This document shows, piece after piece, positions 63,606-64,000 of a DNA stretch of 64,000 bases (the first letter of the stretch is position 1; the number at the start of each line of letters is the position of its first letter). The position numbers and the translations under genes were made by a program. The notes beneath the pieces are model-generated. The model did no database searches and was not told where the DNA came from. It saw only the letters and a program-made list of their open reading frames with translations. This DNA comes from Pseudacidovorax sp. NFM-22 (GTDB lineage: Bacteria > Pseudomonadota > Gammaproteobacteria > Burkholderiales > Burkholderiaceae_C). The stretch covers positions 248,001 through 312,000 of the forward strand of contig NZ_JACBFY010000004.1 of assembly GCF_021401245.1 (NCBI RefSeq). The letters are read 5' to 3'.

Positions 63606-64000
63606 ATGTCCCGTTCGACCGCTCCAGCCACGCCCGCGACCCCTGCCGAGAACGAGGCGGTGCGGGCGCTGCCGCAGCGCCGGGCGCGCGGCCTGGCGCA
63701 TGGCCTGGTAGATGACCTGGGCGAACGCATCCGGGCCGGCCATCTGCAGCCGGGCGACAAGCTGCCCACCGAGTCGGCCATCATGCAGACCTACGGCGTC
63801 AGCCGCACGGTGGTGCGCGAGGCGCTGTCGCGGCTGCAGGCGGCCGGGCTGGTCGAGACGCGTCATGGCATCGGCACCTTCGTGCTGCAGCCGCGGGCGG
63901 CCGGCATGTTCAGCCTGGATGCGTCCGAGATTCCCACGGCGGTCGATGTGATGGCGGTGCTGGAGCTGCGCATCAGCCTGGAGACCGAGTCGGCGGGCCT
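63606..64000 (+). CDS. GntR/FadR-family regulator, N-terminal part
   Basis: The gene runs off the right edge, so only the first 131 or so residues are seen. The winged helix is clear: IRAGHLQPGDKLPTESAIMQ, TYGVSRTVVREALSRLQAAG and LVETRHGIGTFVLQ, followed by the start of an FCD-type effector domain (VDVMAVLELRISLETESAGL). FadR-group members often respond to sugar acids, which fits the uronate context. ATG 63606 was chosen; ATG 63597 and 63594 are nearby alternatives, and none has a Shine-Dalgarno sequence. A FadR-type operator lies just upstream. Confidence 0.88.
   Translation, partial: MSRSTAPATPATPAENEAVRALPQRRARGLAHGLVDDLGERIRAGHLQPGDKLPTESAIMQTYGVSRTVVREALSRLQAAGLVETRHGIGTFVLQPRAAGMFSLDASEIPTAVDVMAVLELRISLETESAG

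Overview
The window is high-GC (about 65-70 % by eye), densely coded, and reads as the chromosome of a betaproteobacterium of the order Burkholderiales, most likely family Comamonadaceae (Variovorax/Acidovorax/Ramlibacter-like). I base this on gene order and protein style (fis-purH, thiD-hemL next to rubredoxin, pilGHIJ-chpA, grpE-dnaK-dnaJ, many Bug-type periplasmic binding proteins) and on GC-rich hairpin-forming intergenic repeats. The genus is inference. I see no rRNA, tRNA, CRISPR array, transposase or integrase.

Layout. 1-4.9 kb: 3' end of a Fis-type gene, purH, a small anchored cytochrome c, then hemL and a ThiD-like kinase on the minus strand, with a divergent rubredoxin. 4.9-14.9 kb: a type IV pilus chemotaxis operon (pilG, pilH, pilI, pilJ, chpA). 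14.8-16.3 kb: a methyltransferase and a divergent MerR regulator sharing a MerR-type promoter. 16.5-20.8 kb: first purine block (membrane urate oxidase PuuD, 8-oxoguanine deaminase, glycerate 2-kinase). 20.8-23.5 kb: EAL protein, hotdog thioesterase, Bug protein. 23.5-28.7 kb: indolepyruvate oxidoreductase iorA/iorB and a divergent LysR regulator. 28.8-42.5 kb: second purine block (xdhA, xdhB, LysR, purine permease, four-gene nucleoside ABC importer of the BMP type, adenosine/adenine deaminase). A low-GC two-gene insertion at about 40.3-41.4 kb interrupts this block.

42.6-47.4 kb: prkA-yeaH-spoVR stress operon with a possible sigma-54 promoter. 47.9-51.8 kb: grpE-dnaK-dnaJ with a sigma-32 promoter and a terminator. 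51.9-53.6 kb: FKBP isomerase, HxlR-type regulator, phosphatidylserine decarboxylase. 53.7-64 kb: hexuronate/aldarate block (galactarate dehydratase plus Bug protein; uronate dehydrogenase, SMP-30 lactonase and TRAP transporter) with two LacI regulators, a GntR/FadR regulator and recognisable operators.

How they work together. The purine genes import nucleosides and bases, deaminate adenine-type and oxidised-guanine compounds, oxidise xanthine to urate and urate onward; glycerate kinase would recover the C3 product of ureide breakdown. The hexuronate genes import a uronate by TRAP, oxidise it to an aldarolactone, open the ring and dehydrate the aldarate.

Most unusual feature: the low-GC pair at 40349-41411. 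It encodes a cytoplasm-type (no signal peptide) M15-like zinc peptidase followed, with translational coupling, by a small exported cysteine-containing protein. This looks like an orphan cell-wall-toxin/periplasmic-immunity module. Also notable are intergenic hairpin repeats, one of which places a ribosome binding site inside a perfect 8-bp stem in the middle of the nucleoside ABC operon.
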